DNA of 28,274 nt from a virus: positions 1-28,274 of the IMG/VR virus record IMGVR_UViG_3300042987_002768; one strand, 5' to 3'. This document shows positions 5,751 through 13,334 of this stretch, one piece after another. The position numbers and the translations under genes are program-made. A model generated the notes under the pieces. It was not told the DNA's origin. It ran no database searches and saw only the letters and a program-made list of their open reading frames with translations. Numbering within the stretch: position 1 is the stretch's first letter; the number at the start of each line of letters is the position of its first letter.

Positions 5751-6430
5751 TGGCATTTATTCATCATAATTTTTTAGGTGATATTGAACTAGAAAAGAAA
5801 GAAACCAATGGCATCCGCCTCTATCATCTTCCTGGTGGTCAATGGGTGCCTTCTATTACTTCTGTTACCTCCTTTTATAATCGTAAAATTTTTGCAGATT
5901 GGAGAAAAAGAGTTGGACTTGAAGAAGCAAATCGCATTACTAAAAAGGCAACAGCAAGAGGAACTGATTTTCACCAAGTCTGTCAGGATTACCTTGAAAA
6001 TAAAGAACTAAACTGGGATGATTATCAACCCCTGACAAAGTTTATGTTTTTTCACGCAAAACCATATCTTGATAAGATAAATAATATTCATGCGATTGAA
6101 AGAACTTTATATTCACAATACTTTGGACTTGCTGGTAGAGTTGATTGTATTGCGGAGTATGATGGAGAACTTGCTGTTATAGACTTTAAGACCTCAGAAA
6201 AGATTAAACCAGAAGAGTGGATTGAGAACTATTTTGTTCAAGAGATGTTTTATGGTTCGGCATATTATGAAATGACGGGGAAATCCATTAAAAAGTTAAT
6301 CACTTTAATGGTTACTCCTGGTGGTGAGGTTAAAGTGTTTGACAAAAGAAACAAGGGGGATTATATTAAATTATTAGTTCGCTATATTAAAGAATTTGTA
6401 TCTCACAATACTAGGTCAGATGGAGAATGA
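5750..6430 (+). CDS. PD-(D/E)XK exonuclease, MGME1/RecB-like
   Basis: The ATG at 5750 is chosen; a GTG one codon upstream is also possible. Counting from that GTG, Asp133 (GRVDCIAEYDG), then Asp146-x-Lys148 (VIDFKTS) form the PD-(D/E)XK catalytic core, with His76 (GTDFHQ) and Gln165 (VQEMFYGSAY) in the typical flanking positions. This is the MGME1-type single-strand DNA exonuclease family found in cyanophages. It probably processes recombination or host DNA, consistent with neighbours gp33, gp59 and gp32. The 3' end overlaps the gp33 start by 11 bases. Confidence 0.82.
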   Translation: MAFIHHNFLGDIELEKKETNGIRLYHLPGGQWVPSITSVTSFYNRKIFADWRKRVGLEEANRITKKATARGTDFHQVCQDYLENKELNWDDYQPLTKFMFFHAKPYLDKINNIHAIERTLYSQYFGLAGRVDCIAEYDGELAVIDFKTSEKIKPEEWIENYFVQEMFYGSAYYEMTGKSIKKLITLMVTPGGEVKVFDKRNKGDYIKLLVRYIKEFVSHNTRSDGE

Positions 6431-6677
6431 ATTAGAGAAAGTACTAGAAAGTAAATTTTTCTGTCCATCAAGGTTCGCGCAAGAAATTGAAAGTCTTGTA
6501 AAAGAGAATCCTGAGATGAATTATATTGATGGTATAATTCATTTCTGTGAGCAAAACAATATTGATTTGGAGTCAGTTCCAAAACTCATTTCAAAACCAC
6601 TCAAAGAAAAGATTAAATATGAGGCAACAGAACTTAACTTCTTAAAGAAGAGTTCTCGTGCAAAATTGCCTCTTTAA
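6420..6677 (+). CDS. 33: gp33, late-transcription coactivator
   Basis: The start at 6420 (MENELEKVLES) is chosen over an upstream in-frame ATG at 6396 because it shortens overlap with the nuclease. The 85-residue protein aligns by eye with T4 gp33: the segments RFAQEIESLV, MNYIDGIIHFCEQNNID and LISKPLKEKIKYEA correspond to T4 EKMVEEF, MSYLEATTAFLEENSI and FIPSGIIEKIQSEA. In T4, gp33 binds the RNA polymerase beta flap and the sliding clamp to activate late promoters. The gp33-gp59-gp32 order matches T4, supporting the call. Confidence 0.85.
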   Translation: MENELEKVLESKFFCPSRFAQEIESLVKENPEMNYIDGIIHFCEQNNIDLESVPKLISKPLKEKIKYEATELNFLKKSSRAKLPL

Positions 6678-6678
6678 T

Positions 6679-6731
6679 TCATTTTTGGTGGAAAAATTTT
6701 CCCGGTAAAAAATCCTTATATTACTTTTTTT
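6679..6731 (+). repeat. Copy A of a recurrent intergenic element
   Basis: The gap between gp33 and gp59 shares with 25401-25455 the ordered blocks TTCATTTTTGGT, a run of A, TCCCGG or TCCGG, AAAAAAT, and TATTACTTTTT. The element ends right at the downstream start codon in both places. It may be a promoter or an mRNA processing/terminator site; the sequence does not decide. Confidence 0.6.
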
Positions 6732-6733
6732 GA

Positions 6734-7330
6734 ATGATGCCGTTTGATTCATACAAAACTTATTTGTCTTTAAAGAGCCATTTTACTAAAGACAGTTATG
6801 ATTACTTCAAATATTGTGGCAAAAGTCGGGCAAGTCTTCAATCTTTCTACAAACGGAAAGATCGTATGTGGTTTGAGAAGATATCGCGCCAAAAAACAGA
6901 CCAAGAGGTTATAGATTTTTTTGTTGCTAACTTTGTGTCTTGTAATGACCCTGAGACACTATGGATCGGGGAAATGATTAAAGAAGGTGAGAGTAGATAT
7001 CAAAACTGGCAAAGAAAAATTCAATCTCTTTCTTATGTTTTTAAGGAAGAAAGTCAATCTATGTTTGAACAAAATGATTTCCAGCAAGTTTTCAATTGTT
7101 CTAAAGGACATCCACCATTGCTTAAAAAGTTTTTAAGTGGTAAGATTAGTTTGGAAACGTTGGTTATTTACGATAAAATTTTTTCATTCAGTAGAGATTT
7201 TGATAAAAAATTAAAGGATCCAGTGTGGGAAACCGTAAGTCGTAGAATTAAAAAATATTCAAATTTTCTAAATATTGATATATTTAAATTCAGAAAAATT
7301 CTAAAAGAAATTGTATTGGAGGATTCATGA
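6734..7330 (+). CDS. 59: gp59, loader of the replicative helicase
   Basis: The 198-residue, all-helical-looking protein aligns by eye with T4 gp59 along its length. Matching segments include SYDYFKYCGKSRASLQSFYK with T4 KYDVIKYNWCMRVSDAAYQK, the Trp-Ile-Gly-Glu segment with T4 WIGD, and SGKISLETLVIYDKIF with T4 SNIISFETFILLD. In T4 it loads gp41 helicase on gp32-coated forks. Adjacent ATG codons at 6734 and 6737 make the exact start uncertain by one codon. It overlaps the next gene by 4 bases. Confidence 0.85.
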   Translation: MMPFDSYKTYLSLKSHFTKDSYDYFKYCGKSRASLQSFYKRKDRMWFEKISRQKTDQEVIDFFVANFVSCNDPETLWIGEMIKEGESRYQNWQRKIQSLSYVFKEESQSMFEQNDFQQVFNCSKGHPPLLKKFLSGKISLETLVIYDKIFSFSRDFDKKLKDPVWETVSRRIKKYSNFLNIDIFKFRKILKEIVLEDS

Positions 7331-7668
7331 GCTTCTTTAGTTCAGAAGTTGTTCGTTCTGAGATGACAGAAATAGCAGAGTTGCAAGAAGAAATTTATGT
7401 AAACATCTTTAAGTTTCCTAGTATGACTAAAGAAGAAAAACTTGAACACGTTGAATTACTTGAAAGGTTGTTAGATAAGCAAAAAGTTCTCTATACAAGA
7501 ATGAGTTTATCTGATGATATAGAAGCACAAAAAATGAAAGAACGTATTGTTGAATCTGCAATGATGATGGGTATGCCACCTGGAACTGATATGACGATCA
7601 TTCTTAATAATATGACTAAAATGCTTGAGGTGATGAAGCAACAGATTGACAAAAACGATTTAGACTGA
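7327..7668 (+). CDS. DUF1825-like protein (113 aa)
   Basis: The N-terminus SFFSSEVVRSEMTEIAELQE, the central LEHVELLERLLDKQKVLYTR and the later helical region resemble DUF1825 proteins of cyanobacteria and cyanophages. It is Met-rich near the end (ESAMMMGMPPGTDM) and appears fully helical. GGAGG precedes the ATG. The location between gp59 and gp32 suggests a replication-linked role, but the family has no known activity. Confidence 0.68.
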   Translation: MSFFSSEVVRSEMTEIAELQEEIYVNIFKFPSMTKEEKLEHVELLERLLDKQKVLYTRMSLSDDIEAQKMKERIVESAMMMGMPPGTDMTIILNNMTKMLEVMKQQIDKNDLD

Positions 7669-7671
7669 TAG

Positions 7672-7721
7672 AATTGGGCTGGACGATCCCTTAAGCAAAG
7701 TCACAAAGGCCAAATCCAATT
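7672..7721 (+). promoter_or_regulatory. Possible structured leader of gp32 mRNA
   Basis: AATTGGG (7672-7678) can pair with TCCAATT (7715-7721), enclosing a 36-base loop just upstream of the gp32 ribosome-binding site (CGGAG, 7726-7730). T4 gp32 represses its own translation through a structured leader, so a comparable operator is plausible here. The pairing is short and untested. Confidence 0.3.
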
Positions 7722-7737
7722 AATACGGAGTAATCTA

Positions 7738-8682
7738 ATGTCTTTTTCAGATTTAAAAAAACAATCTAAACTTGGTTCTCTTACTGCTAAACTGGTAAAA
7801 GAAGTTGAAAAAATGAATACCACTGGCAGTAATGAAGATGATCGTCTGTGGAAACCAGAAATGGATAAAACTGGAAACGGTTTTGCAGTCATTCGTTTTC
7901 TTCCTGCACCTGAAGGAGAAGATGTTCCTTGGGCAAAGATTTATTCACACGGTTTCCAAGGTCCTGGTGGTTGGTATATTGAAAACTCTCTGACTACTCT
8001 TGGTCAGAAAGATCCTGTTTCTGAGTATAATCGTAAACTTTGGAATAGTGGTAGCGACAAAGATAAAGAAACTGTTCGCAAGCAAAAACGTAAACTGTCT
8101 TATTACAGCAACATTTACGTTGTAAAAGATCCATCAAATCCTCAAAATGAGGGTAAAGTTTTTCTCTTTAAGTATGGGAAAAAAATCTTTGATAAGATTA
8201 TGGAAGCAATGCAACCAGAGTTTGAGGATGAAACTCCTATCAATCCCTTTGACTTCTGGCAGGGTGCTAATTTCAAACTCAAAATCGTAAAGAAAGATGG
8301 GTATTGGAATTATGACAAATCTGAGTTTGGTTCGGTAGAACCTCTACTTGATGATGATGATGCTCTTGAGGCTATTTGGAAGAAAGAGCATTCACTTGCA
8401 GCAGTAACAGCACCAGATCAGTTCAAATCTTATGAAGAACTTGATCGCCGTTTGAATACTGTTCTTGGACTTGAAACTTCTCCAACACGCTCTCGTGCTG
8501 TGATGGAACAAGAAGATGAGTATGAGAGTTATGTAGATAAACCATCAATTGAAAGTAAAGTTGTAGAAGAACTTGAACAGTCTTATGCTCGTTCTAAGTC
8601 TTCTTCACTTCCAAGTATTTCTTCAGATGATGAAGATGAAGATAATACCCTTGACTACTTTCAAAAGTTAGTTGATATTTGA
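7738..8682 (+). CDS. 32: gp32, single-stranded DNA-binding protein
   Basis: The 314-residue protein aligns by eye with T4 gp32. It has a Lys-rich N-terminal cooperativity region, the core (WYIENSLTT, then YYSNIYVVKDPSNPQNEGKV against T4 [20 protein letters not shown], then KYGKKIFDKI), and an acidic C-terminal tail (SSDDEDEDNTLDYF) used in T4 to recruit partners. It coats ssDNA during replication and recombination. The zinc-binding Cys/His cluster of T4 gp32 is missing: the region after WYIEN has no cysteines, and none is seen in the whole protein. The gene has its own intrinsic terminator. Confidence 0.93.
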   Translation: MSFSDLKKQSKLGSLTAKLVKEVEKMNTTGSNEDDRLWKPEMDKTGNGFAVIRFLPAPEGEDVPWAKIYSHGFQGPGGWYIENSLTTLGQKDPVSEYNRKLWNSGSDKDKETVRKQKRKLSYYSNIYVVKDPSNPQNEGKVFLFKYGKKIFDKIMEAMQPEFEDETPINPFDFWQGANFKLKIVKKDGYWNYDKSEFGSVEPLLDDDDALEAIWKKEHSLAAVTAPDQFKSYEELDRRLNTVLGLETSPTRSRAVMEQEDEYESYVDKPSIESKVVEELEQSYARSKSSSLPSISSDDEDEDNTLDYFQKLVDI

Positions 8683-8704
8683 TTAATACTTAACTGAGTG
8701 AAAG

Positions 8705-8731
8705 GAGGGTGCTTCGGCATCCTCTTTTTTT
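8705..8731 (+). terminator. Intrinsic terminator of gp32 (UUCG loop)
   Basis: The stem GAGGGTGC (8705-8712) pairs with GCATCCTC (8717-8724), with one G-T pair, around a stable TTCG tetraloop and is followed by seven T. It ends the rightward replication operon just before the convergent gp53. Confidence 0.92.
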
Positions 8732-8736
8732 ATTGT

Positions 8737-9429
8737 TTAAGAATAAAGTCTTATATTATCTCCTCTTTTTAATGTTTCTGAAACATATTGAGTAGAACCT
8801 TTTTCATATCTCATCATATATTCCATATCATTTGAGATTACATTTAAATAAATTGCTTTAAGTAAATAAATGTTTCTCTTACTATTATTAAGATTTTCTT
8901 CATAATCATAATTGGTTATTGGTACTGAAATATTTCCCGTTTCAATTTGAGTATCTGTAAAGAAATCATAAAAACTAACACTATATTCAGAGTCAACAGT
9001 AAGACCTGCAGGAACAATTACAACACCTTGACCATTTATAACTTCTCTTGTTTCATAATGATGAACTCCGTTATAAATTCTATCATAAGTTTCTTCTTCA
9101 GTATCATTTCCCTGAGAATATTTTGATAGTAGATAATTATCAAAGGACTGTTGAGACATTGGCCATTCTGTTTGAATGTTCAAAATGTTATTTGATAACA
9201 ATACAATCCAATCTAAAGTAGGATCTCCATAAACTTCATCTGCAACATTATCTGGGCGATCATTTCCTTTGATTTGATATTTTTCAAAGAAAGTTGCATC
9301 TTGGAAAATATCTTCTCTTAGTTTTCCTTTTTTGAATAGATTTTTAACAGCAATATAATCAGAGATTTTGGCATTTGGAAATCTGCTGACATACTCAAAG
9401 TTTGGAATTTGACTGAAATAACTTGCCAT
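8737..9429 (-). CDS. 53: gp53, baseplate wedge subunit
   Basis: The 230-residue protein starts MASYFSQIPNFEYVSR and contains VADEVYGDPTLDWIVLLSNN. This pattern of a short N-terminal region followed by a DP(T/E)LDW...LLSNN block is typical of T4-like gp53, which joins wedges around the hub. The order gp48-gp53 in one leftward block supports the call. The ATG lies only 2 bases after the gp48 stop. Length is a little above T4 gp53. Confidence 0.85.
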   Translation of the reverse strand: MASYFSQIPNFEYVSRFPNAKISDYIAVKNLFKKGKLREDIFQDATFFEKYQIKGNDRPDNVADEVYGDPTLDWIVLLSNNILNIQTEWPMSQQSFDNYLLSKYSQGNDTEEETYDRIYNGVHHYETREVINGQGVVIVPAGLTVDSEYSVSFYDFFTDTQIETGNISVPITNYDYEENLNNSKRNIYLLKAIYLNVISNDMEYMMRYEKGSTQYVSETLKRGDNIRLYS

Positions 9430-9431
9430 TT

Positions 9432-10781
9432 TTAGTATCCTATCTCGGTATCTTTATCATCATAATCATCATTAAAGATTGGTTCAAGTTCTTGGAATTG
9501 AAGTTGCAATTCATATCCAGTCATTGATGGTTCATCTCCCGCATAAGTCATATAACTTCCATCTGGTGTGTAATTGACATTGCATTGAGTTAGAGCACAC
9601 TCTTTAAATTTATTTAAGTATGGATGTTGTCTATTACCTGTAGTTAAGTATTCTATACCAAAAGTATTAGGTGCTTTTAGAATTAAAATAGAGGAACTTC
9701 TTTGAACTGACATTGCTTGTTTGAAGTAGCGAATAATTTTTTTTACTATGATTGCCTCACTGCTACTTCTTGGATACATTCTAAAGGTAAAACTAAAGGT
9801 TCTTAACTGAGGACCAGAGAACAGAAGCTCTGAGTTTGGATTTTCAATACCACCATATTGACGAGAAAAAGTATTAGATCCAAGAATTTCTTGGGTTGCT
9901 TTAACTGCAACAAAAGATTCCAAAACCTTTGTATTTGCACCTATAGCATTCAGGTCTGTTTGTGCAGAATTTGCAGCTGCTTCTCCTCCACCCAGAAAAA
10001 GACTATTGAGGACATCAGCAGCACCTGATTTTAAGACACTTAAATCATCTTTTTGCCAATCAACCTGATTGGAATCTGATATTCCACCTGGAATTGGAAG
10101 TATAATTGTTCCAATTCGTTTTTTTCCAATTAATCTCCTTCTTTCTGAATTTGACGCTAGACTTAATGTTCTTGGATTATATTCTAAAATAGAAAATTTT
10201 ATACAATCTTGTTGATTTAATTGCAGATCTTCTGGGTATCTTATATCTGTTTGTTCGCCATTATATGTTGTTCTTGCAAGTCCATTTTTTCCAAACTCAG
10301 CCTTGACATCTTCATAATTTTTTTTCTGTGCAGTAGGTGTTCCTGCATCTGTTGGTGTTCCTGCATCTGGGTCGGGTGGTGGAACTAGTCCCAATCTTTG
10401 TGCTGTTACTGGAGCACCATAAGTGTTGAATTGATTTATTCTTCCACTATTTAAAATTCCTGTTGGCGATCCAACCCCAGTACCAGCTGCATAAAACGCT
10501 GTTGCTACTTTTTCTGGTGTACTATATGATGCAGATATTTGATTATTTTGATTTCTCATTTCTCCAAATACATCACCAACTGGAGTCCAACCAGTCCAAG
10601 TTCCATCTGCTTTTCTTGTTGAAGTTAGATATTTACTTCCCATAGAAGCGGAAAAAGGGCCTGTTGGTCCATAAACAGGATACCATTTACCAATTCCAGT
10701 ATTTAAATCTGTAACCAATTGACCTATAACTGGAATGCCTCCAATATATAATGTTAATTGATTTTCTTTATTATTTGCCAT
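9432..10781 (-). CDS. 48: gp48, baseplate tail-tube cap
   Basis: The ATG at 10781 is used because the upstream in-frame ATG at 10796 begins the GGGAGGTG ribosome-binding site itself. The C-terminal half (LFSGPQLRTFSFTFRMYPRS, then VKKIIRYFKQAM and LQLQFQELEPIF) is the tail-tube-like fold conserved in gp48/gp54 caps. The middle has low-complexity insertions, including a DAGTPTDAGTPT repeat near residue 145. In T4 gp48 sits on the hub and starts tube assembly with gp54. At 449 residues it is longer than the T4 protein. Confidence 0.85.
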   Translation of the reverse strand: MANNKENQLTLYIGGIPVIGQLVTDLNTGIGKWYPVYGPTGPFSASMGSKYLTSTRKADGTWTGWTPVGDVFGEMRNQNNQISASYSTPEKVATAFYAAGTGVGSPTGILNSGRINQFNTYGAPVTAQRLGLVPPPDPDAGTPTDAGTPTAQKKNYEDVKAEFGKNGLARTTYNGEQTDIRYPEDLQLNQQDCIKFSILEYNPRTLSLASNSERRRLIGKKRIGTIILPIPGGISDSNQVDWQKDDLSVLKSGAADVLNSLFLGGGEAAANSAQTDLNAIGANTKVLESFVAVKATQEILGSNTFSRQYGGIENPNSELLFSGPQLRTFSFTFRMYPRSSSEAIIVKKIIRYFKQAMSVQRSSSILILKAPNTFGIEYLTTGNRQHPYLNKFKECALTQCNVNYTPDGSYMTYAGDEPSMTGYELQLQFQELEPIFNDDYDDKDTEIGY

Positions 10782-10853
10782 CAAATCACCTCCCATTTAA
10801 GAGAGTGAATAATCTCAATTTTTTGTAGAGTATGAGACATTGATAAGGAGTTT

Positions 10854-11243
10854 TTATTTATTTAGACGGAATTTTCCATACTGCAATGCAATCAATTCAT
10901 CAAGTTCATTGTACTTAACGACGTGCAGTTTACCAATCACTTCTTCCCAAGTGTATTGTCTTCCTTGTCTCCAATGAAAATTAAGTCCTTTAAATCCCCA
11001 CTTTTCTAATTCAGTACAAGCAATCAATGGGTGTTGATCATATTCAATATTTGGTGTTTTTGGTTTGTAAATAAAGGTATAAAATTTTCCAGGTTCTGGG
11101 TATAAGACTTCTTCCTTAAAAATATCCATAATGACCATCATTATATCTTCTGGGTCATTTGTTCCCAATTCATCAACTCTTTTTTTAAGTTCTCTTGTTC
11201 TTGCAGTTCCAGTATCTACATACTTTCCAAAACCTTTTGCCAT
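10854..11243 (-). CDS. Conserved-looking protein between gp4 and gp48 (129 aa), probably virion assembly
   Basis: The 129-residue protein starts MAKGFGKYVDTGTARTRELK and has a central PGKFYTFIYKPKTPNIEYDQ segment and a C-terminal half with many aromatics (KGLNFHWRQGRQYTWEEVIG). The start overlaps the gp4 stop by one base (TAATG). I recognise it only as a protein expected at this place in cyanophages. Its position inside a block of head-completion and baseplate genes suggests a structural or assembly role, which is inference. Confidence 0.7.
   Translation of the reverse strand: MAKGFGKYVDTGTARTRELKKRVDELGTNDPEDIMMVIMDIFKEEVLYPEPGKFYTFIYKPKTPNIEYDQHPLIACTELEKWGFKGLNFHWRQGRQYTWEEVIGKLHVVKYNELDELIALQYGKFRLNK
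10855..10862 (-). promoter_or_regulatory. Late-promoter-like box AATAAATA, leftward
   Basis: Read on the minus strand, AATAAATA overlaps the end of the 129-aa gene and lies about 75 bases upstream of the gp48 start. It matches the NATAAATA cyanophage late consensus. It could give gp48-gp53 extra late expression. Confidence 0.4.
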
Positions 11244-11689
11244 TATCGTAGATTGAAAAGTTCTTCTTCTGTTATGATTTTAAATTCAATCATTCTATCT
11301 TTGCAAAATTCTTCTGCTGCTTTCCATTTTGCTTGATTGACTGCATAAGTTTTGCACTCATACAGATATGATTTAGTAACTCTTGACCTTTGTTTTGGTG
11401 GCATAGTTTGTTTCTTTGGTTTCACTTCAATAACATAAGTTTTAATTTGCCCCGATTGTTCTTTTACTTTGATTAAGTAATCGGGGAAGTATCTATGAAC
11501 TCTATTGTCGGCAGGAGACACATAAGATATACAAAATTCCTCTGATGCCCAGGATATAATACTTGGATTGTGATCGCACCAATAAGAAAATTTTCTTTCC
11601 CAACTGCTTCTACATATTATATTTTGGGGATCTCCTTTGTATTTCTCCGGATAAGATGGTTTGTATATGCTTTTAAGACTTTCTGCCAT
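11243..11689 (-). CDS. 4: gp4, head-completion protein (endonuclease-fold)
   Basis: The 148-residue protein has the T4 gp4 hallmark near the N-terminus (IYKPSYPEKYKGDPQNIICR, then SSWERKF) and matches T4 gp4 in length (~150). HRYFPDYLIKV followed by YVIEVKPKKQT supplies the Asp and Glu-x-Lys of a PD-(D/E)XK or TnsA-like fold. In T4 it completes filled heads before tail joining. It is the first gene of the leftward block, downstream of CTATAAATAC. Confidence 0.88.
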   Translation of the reverse strand: MAESLKSIYKPSYPEKYKGDPQNIICRSSWERKFSYWCDHNPSIISWASEEFCISYVSPADNRVHRYFPDYLIKVKEQSGQIKTYVIEVKPKKQTMPPKQRSRVTKSYLYECKTYAVNQAKWKAAEEFCKDRMIEFKIITEEELFNLR

Positions 11690-11718
11690 TATCCCGTCTA
11701 CATAATATATTGGTAAAA

Positions 11719-11728
11719 GTATTTATAG
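11719..11728 (-). promoter_or_regulatory. Late promoter CTATAAATAC for the leftward baseplate block
   Basis: The minus-strand sequence CTATAAATAC is an exact match to the T4-like late consensus TATAAATA and lies 30 bases upstream of the gp4 start. It sits immediately next to the start codon of the divergent rightward gene at 11729, so the two transcription units face away from each other here. Confidence 0.65.
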
Positions 11729-12559
11729 ATGCCCTCAACAAAGTCAGTATCTCAAATAAAATCAATTCTATTAAATCCAGCATTAACTTCACATTTTGAA
11801 GTTGAGATTACACTTCCCAGTAATAAAGATAGGGATTTTGGAAATTTTTTAAGTTTTTTGAGTGATAATGGTCTTGTATATGATCAAGGTAAATTAAATT
11901 TACTGTGCTCCGAAGCATCATTACCGGGTTCTTCTCTTACGACACACGAAATTACAAATGATTATCACGGCGTAACAGAAAGACACGCATATCGTAGAGT
12001 TTATGATGATCGTATTGATTTGACTTTTTATGTTGATGCTGATAATTATCTACCAATTAGATTTTTTGAGAATTGGTTAAAGTGGATTTCAAATGAAAGT
12101 ATTGCATCAAAACTTGGGGGACCAGTAGGAACAAAATATCCCCATTACTTTTATAGAATGAGATATCCAAAAGATTATAAAACTGATGGAATGAAAATTA
12201 CAAAATTTGAAAGAACAGGAACTGAAGGGGCATATAGTGGATCAAAACTAACATATGGTTTTGTTGGAGCATATCCAATTTCTATTTCTTCTATGCCAGT
12301 TTCTTATGATGCATCTTCATTATTGAAATGTACAGTATCTATGACGTATCTAAGATACTTTGTTTATCCAACAACGAAAAAAGAAGAAGAAAATAAAGAT
12401 ACTAGAGAAACACCACGAAGTACCGTAACACCAAGAACTGGAGACCCATCTGCACCAGCACCAGCACCAGCACCAGCACCAGCACCAGCAACTACACCTA
12501 CAGGACAAGGACAAGGACAAGGACCAATATCAATACAAGGTATTCCTTTTAGACCATAA
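11729..12559 (+). CDS. Baseplate tail-tube initiator-like protein (gp54 type)
   Basis: The 276-residue protein has a tail-tube-type beta fold by appearance: LNLLCSEASLPGSSL, then RIDLTFYVDADNYLPIRFFE and a late LTYGFVGAYPISISSMPVSY, comparable to T4 gp54 segments such as GCIPISVSAPELSYD. The last ~50 residues are low complexity, with (AP)n and GQGQGQG. It is divergent from gp4 and starts the rightward late baseplate block. A tube protein (gp19-type) is the alternative, but its location away from sheath and portal genes favours the initiator. No Shine-Dalgarno sequence is seen. Confidence 0.62.
   Translation: MPSTKSVSQIKSILLNPALTSHFEVEITLPSNKDRDFGNFLSFLSDNGLVYDQGKLNLLCSEASLPGSSLTTHEITNDYHGVTERHAYRRVYDDRIDLTFYVDADNYLPIRFFENWLKWISNESIASKLGGPVGTKYPHYFYRMRYPKDYKTDGMKITKFERTGTEGAYSGSKLTYGFVGAYPISISSMPVSYDASSLLKCTVSMTYLRYFVYPTTKKEEENKDTRETPRSTVTPRTGDPSAPAPAPAPAPAPATTPTGQGQGQGPISIQGIPFRP
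12452..12490 (+). repeat. GCACCA hexanucleotide tandem repeat (coding)
   Basis: About 6.5 copies of GCACCA encode an Ala-Pro linker at the end of the tube-initiator-like protein, directly followed by a shorter GGACAA repeat encoding Gly-Gln. Such arrays are prone to slippage, so linker length may vary among strains. Confidence 0.85.
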
Positions 12560-12603
12560 CGATAACACCTAAATAATCACACCTGAAGTTTTTATAGGAT
12601 ATT

Positions 12604-13323
12604 ATGCCTTTACCAAAGATTTCCACACCAATTTACGAACTTGAATTGCCTTCCAGTGGACAAGTAATTCAATACAGACCATTCTTAGTTAAAGAAGAAA
12701 AAGTATTAGTAATTGCCTTAGAAAGTGAAGATACAAAGCAAATCACAACAGCAATTAAAACAGTTATCAAAAACTGTATTCTCACCAAAAATATCAAGGT
12801 AGAAAATCTTCCAACTTTTGATATTGAATATCTCTTTTTAAACATTCGCGGAAAGTCCGTTGGTGAAGAGATAGATGTAAATGTGATATGCCCAGATGAT
12901 GAAGAGACTAATGTATTGGTTAAAATTAACTTAGATGACATTAAGGTTCAAAAAAGTGATGACCACAGCAGTCAAATTAGAGTTGATGATAATATTATGA
13001 TGGAATTAAAATATCCATCATTAGAACAATTTATTAAGACAAATTTTGATTTCAATAATAATGTTGCAATGGATCAGTCATTTGATTTGATTGCTTCTTG
13101 TATTGATAAAATTTATACTGAAGATGAAGTATGGGTTTCTGCAGACGTAACTAAAAAAGAACTGATTGATTTCTTAGAGCAGATGAACTCTTCGCAATTC
13201 AAAGAAATTGAAAAGTTTTTTGAAACGATGCCAAGACTTTCTCATAAAGTAGAAGTTACAAATCCAAAGACTGGAATAAAATCTGAAGTTACTTTAGAAG
13301 GGTTAGCAAATTTTTTCGCATAG
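12604..13323 (+). CDS. 26: gp26, baseplate hub or tail-assembly chaperone subunit
   Basis: The 239-residue protein matches the T4_baseplate family (gp26, PF12322) in layout. It opens IYELELPSSGQVIQYRPFLV, continues KEEKVLVIALESED and FDIEYLFLNIRGKSVGEEI, and ends in a helical region. T4 gp26 is needed for hub assembly with gp51 and the tape measure gp29. Its last codons contain T TTT TTC (13311-13317), from which a -1 shift would fuse it to the next ORF. A weak AGGA ribosome-binding site precedes the ATG. Confidence 0.8.
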   Translation: MPLPKISTPIYELELPSSGQVIQYRPFLVKEEKVLVIALESEDTKQITTAIKTVIKNCILTKNIKVENLPTFDIEYLFLNIRGKSVGEEIDVNVICPDDEETNVLVKINLDDIKVQKSDDHSSQIRVDDNIMMELKYPSLEQFIKTNFDFNNNVAMDQSFDLIASCIDKIYTEDEVWVSADVTKKELIDFLEQMNSSQFKEIEKFFETMPRLSHKVEVTNPKTGIKSEVTLEGLANFFA

Positions 13324-13334
13324 CACTTGTTTAT

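Noticed and set aside
5808-6011. Plus-strand hydrophobic ORF inside the nuclease gene
   Set aside because: It is an out-of-frame shadow of the PD-(D/E)XK nuclease, whose frame carries all catalytic motifs.
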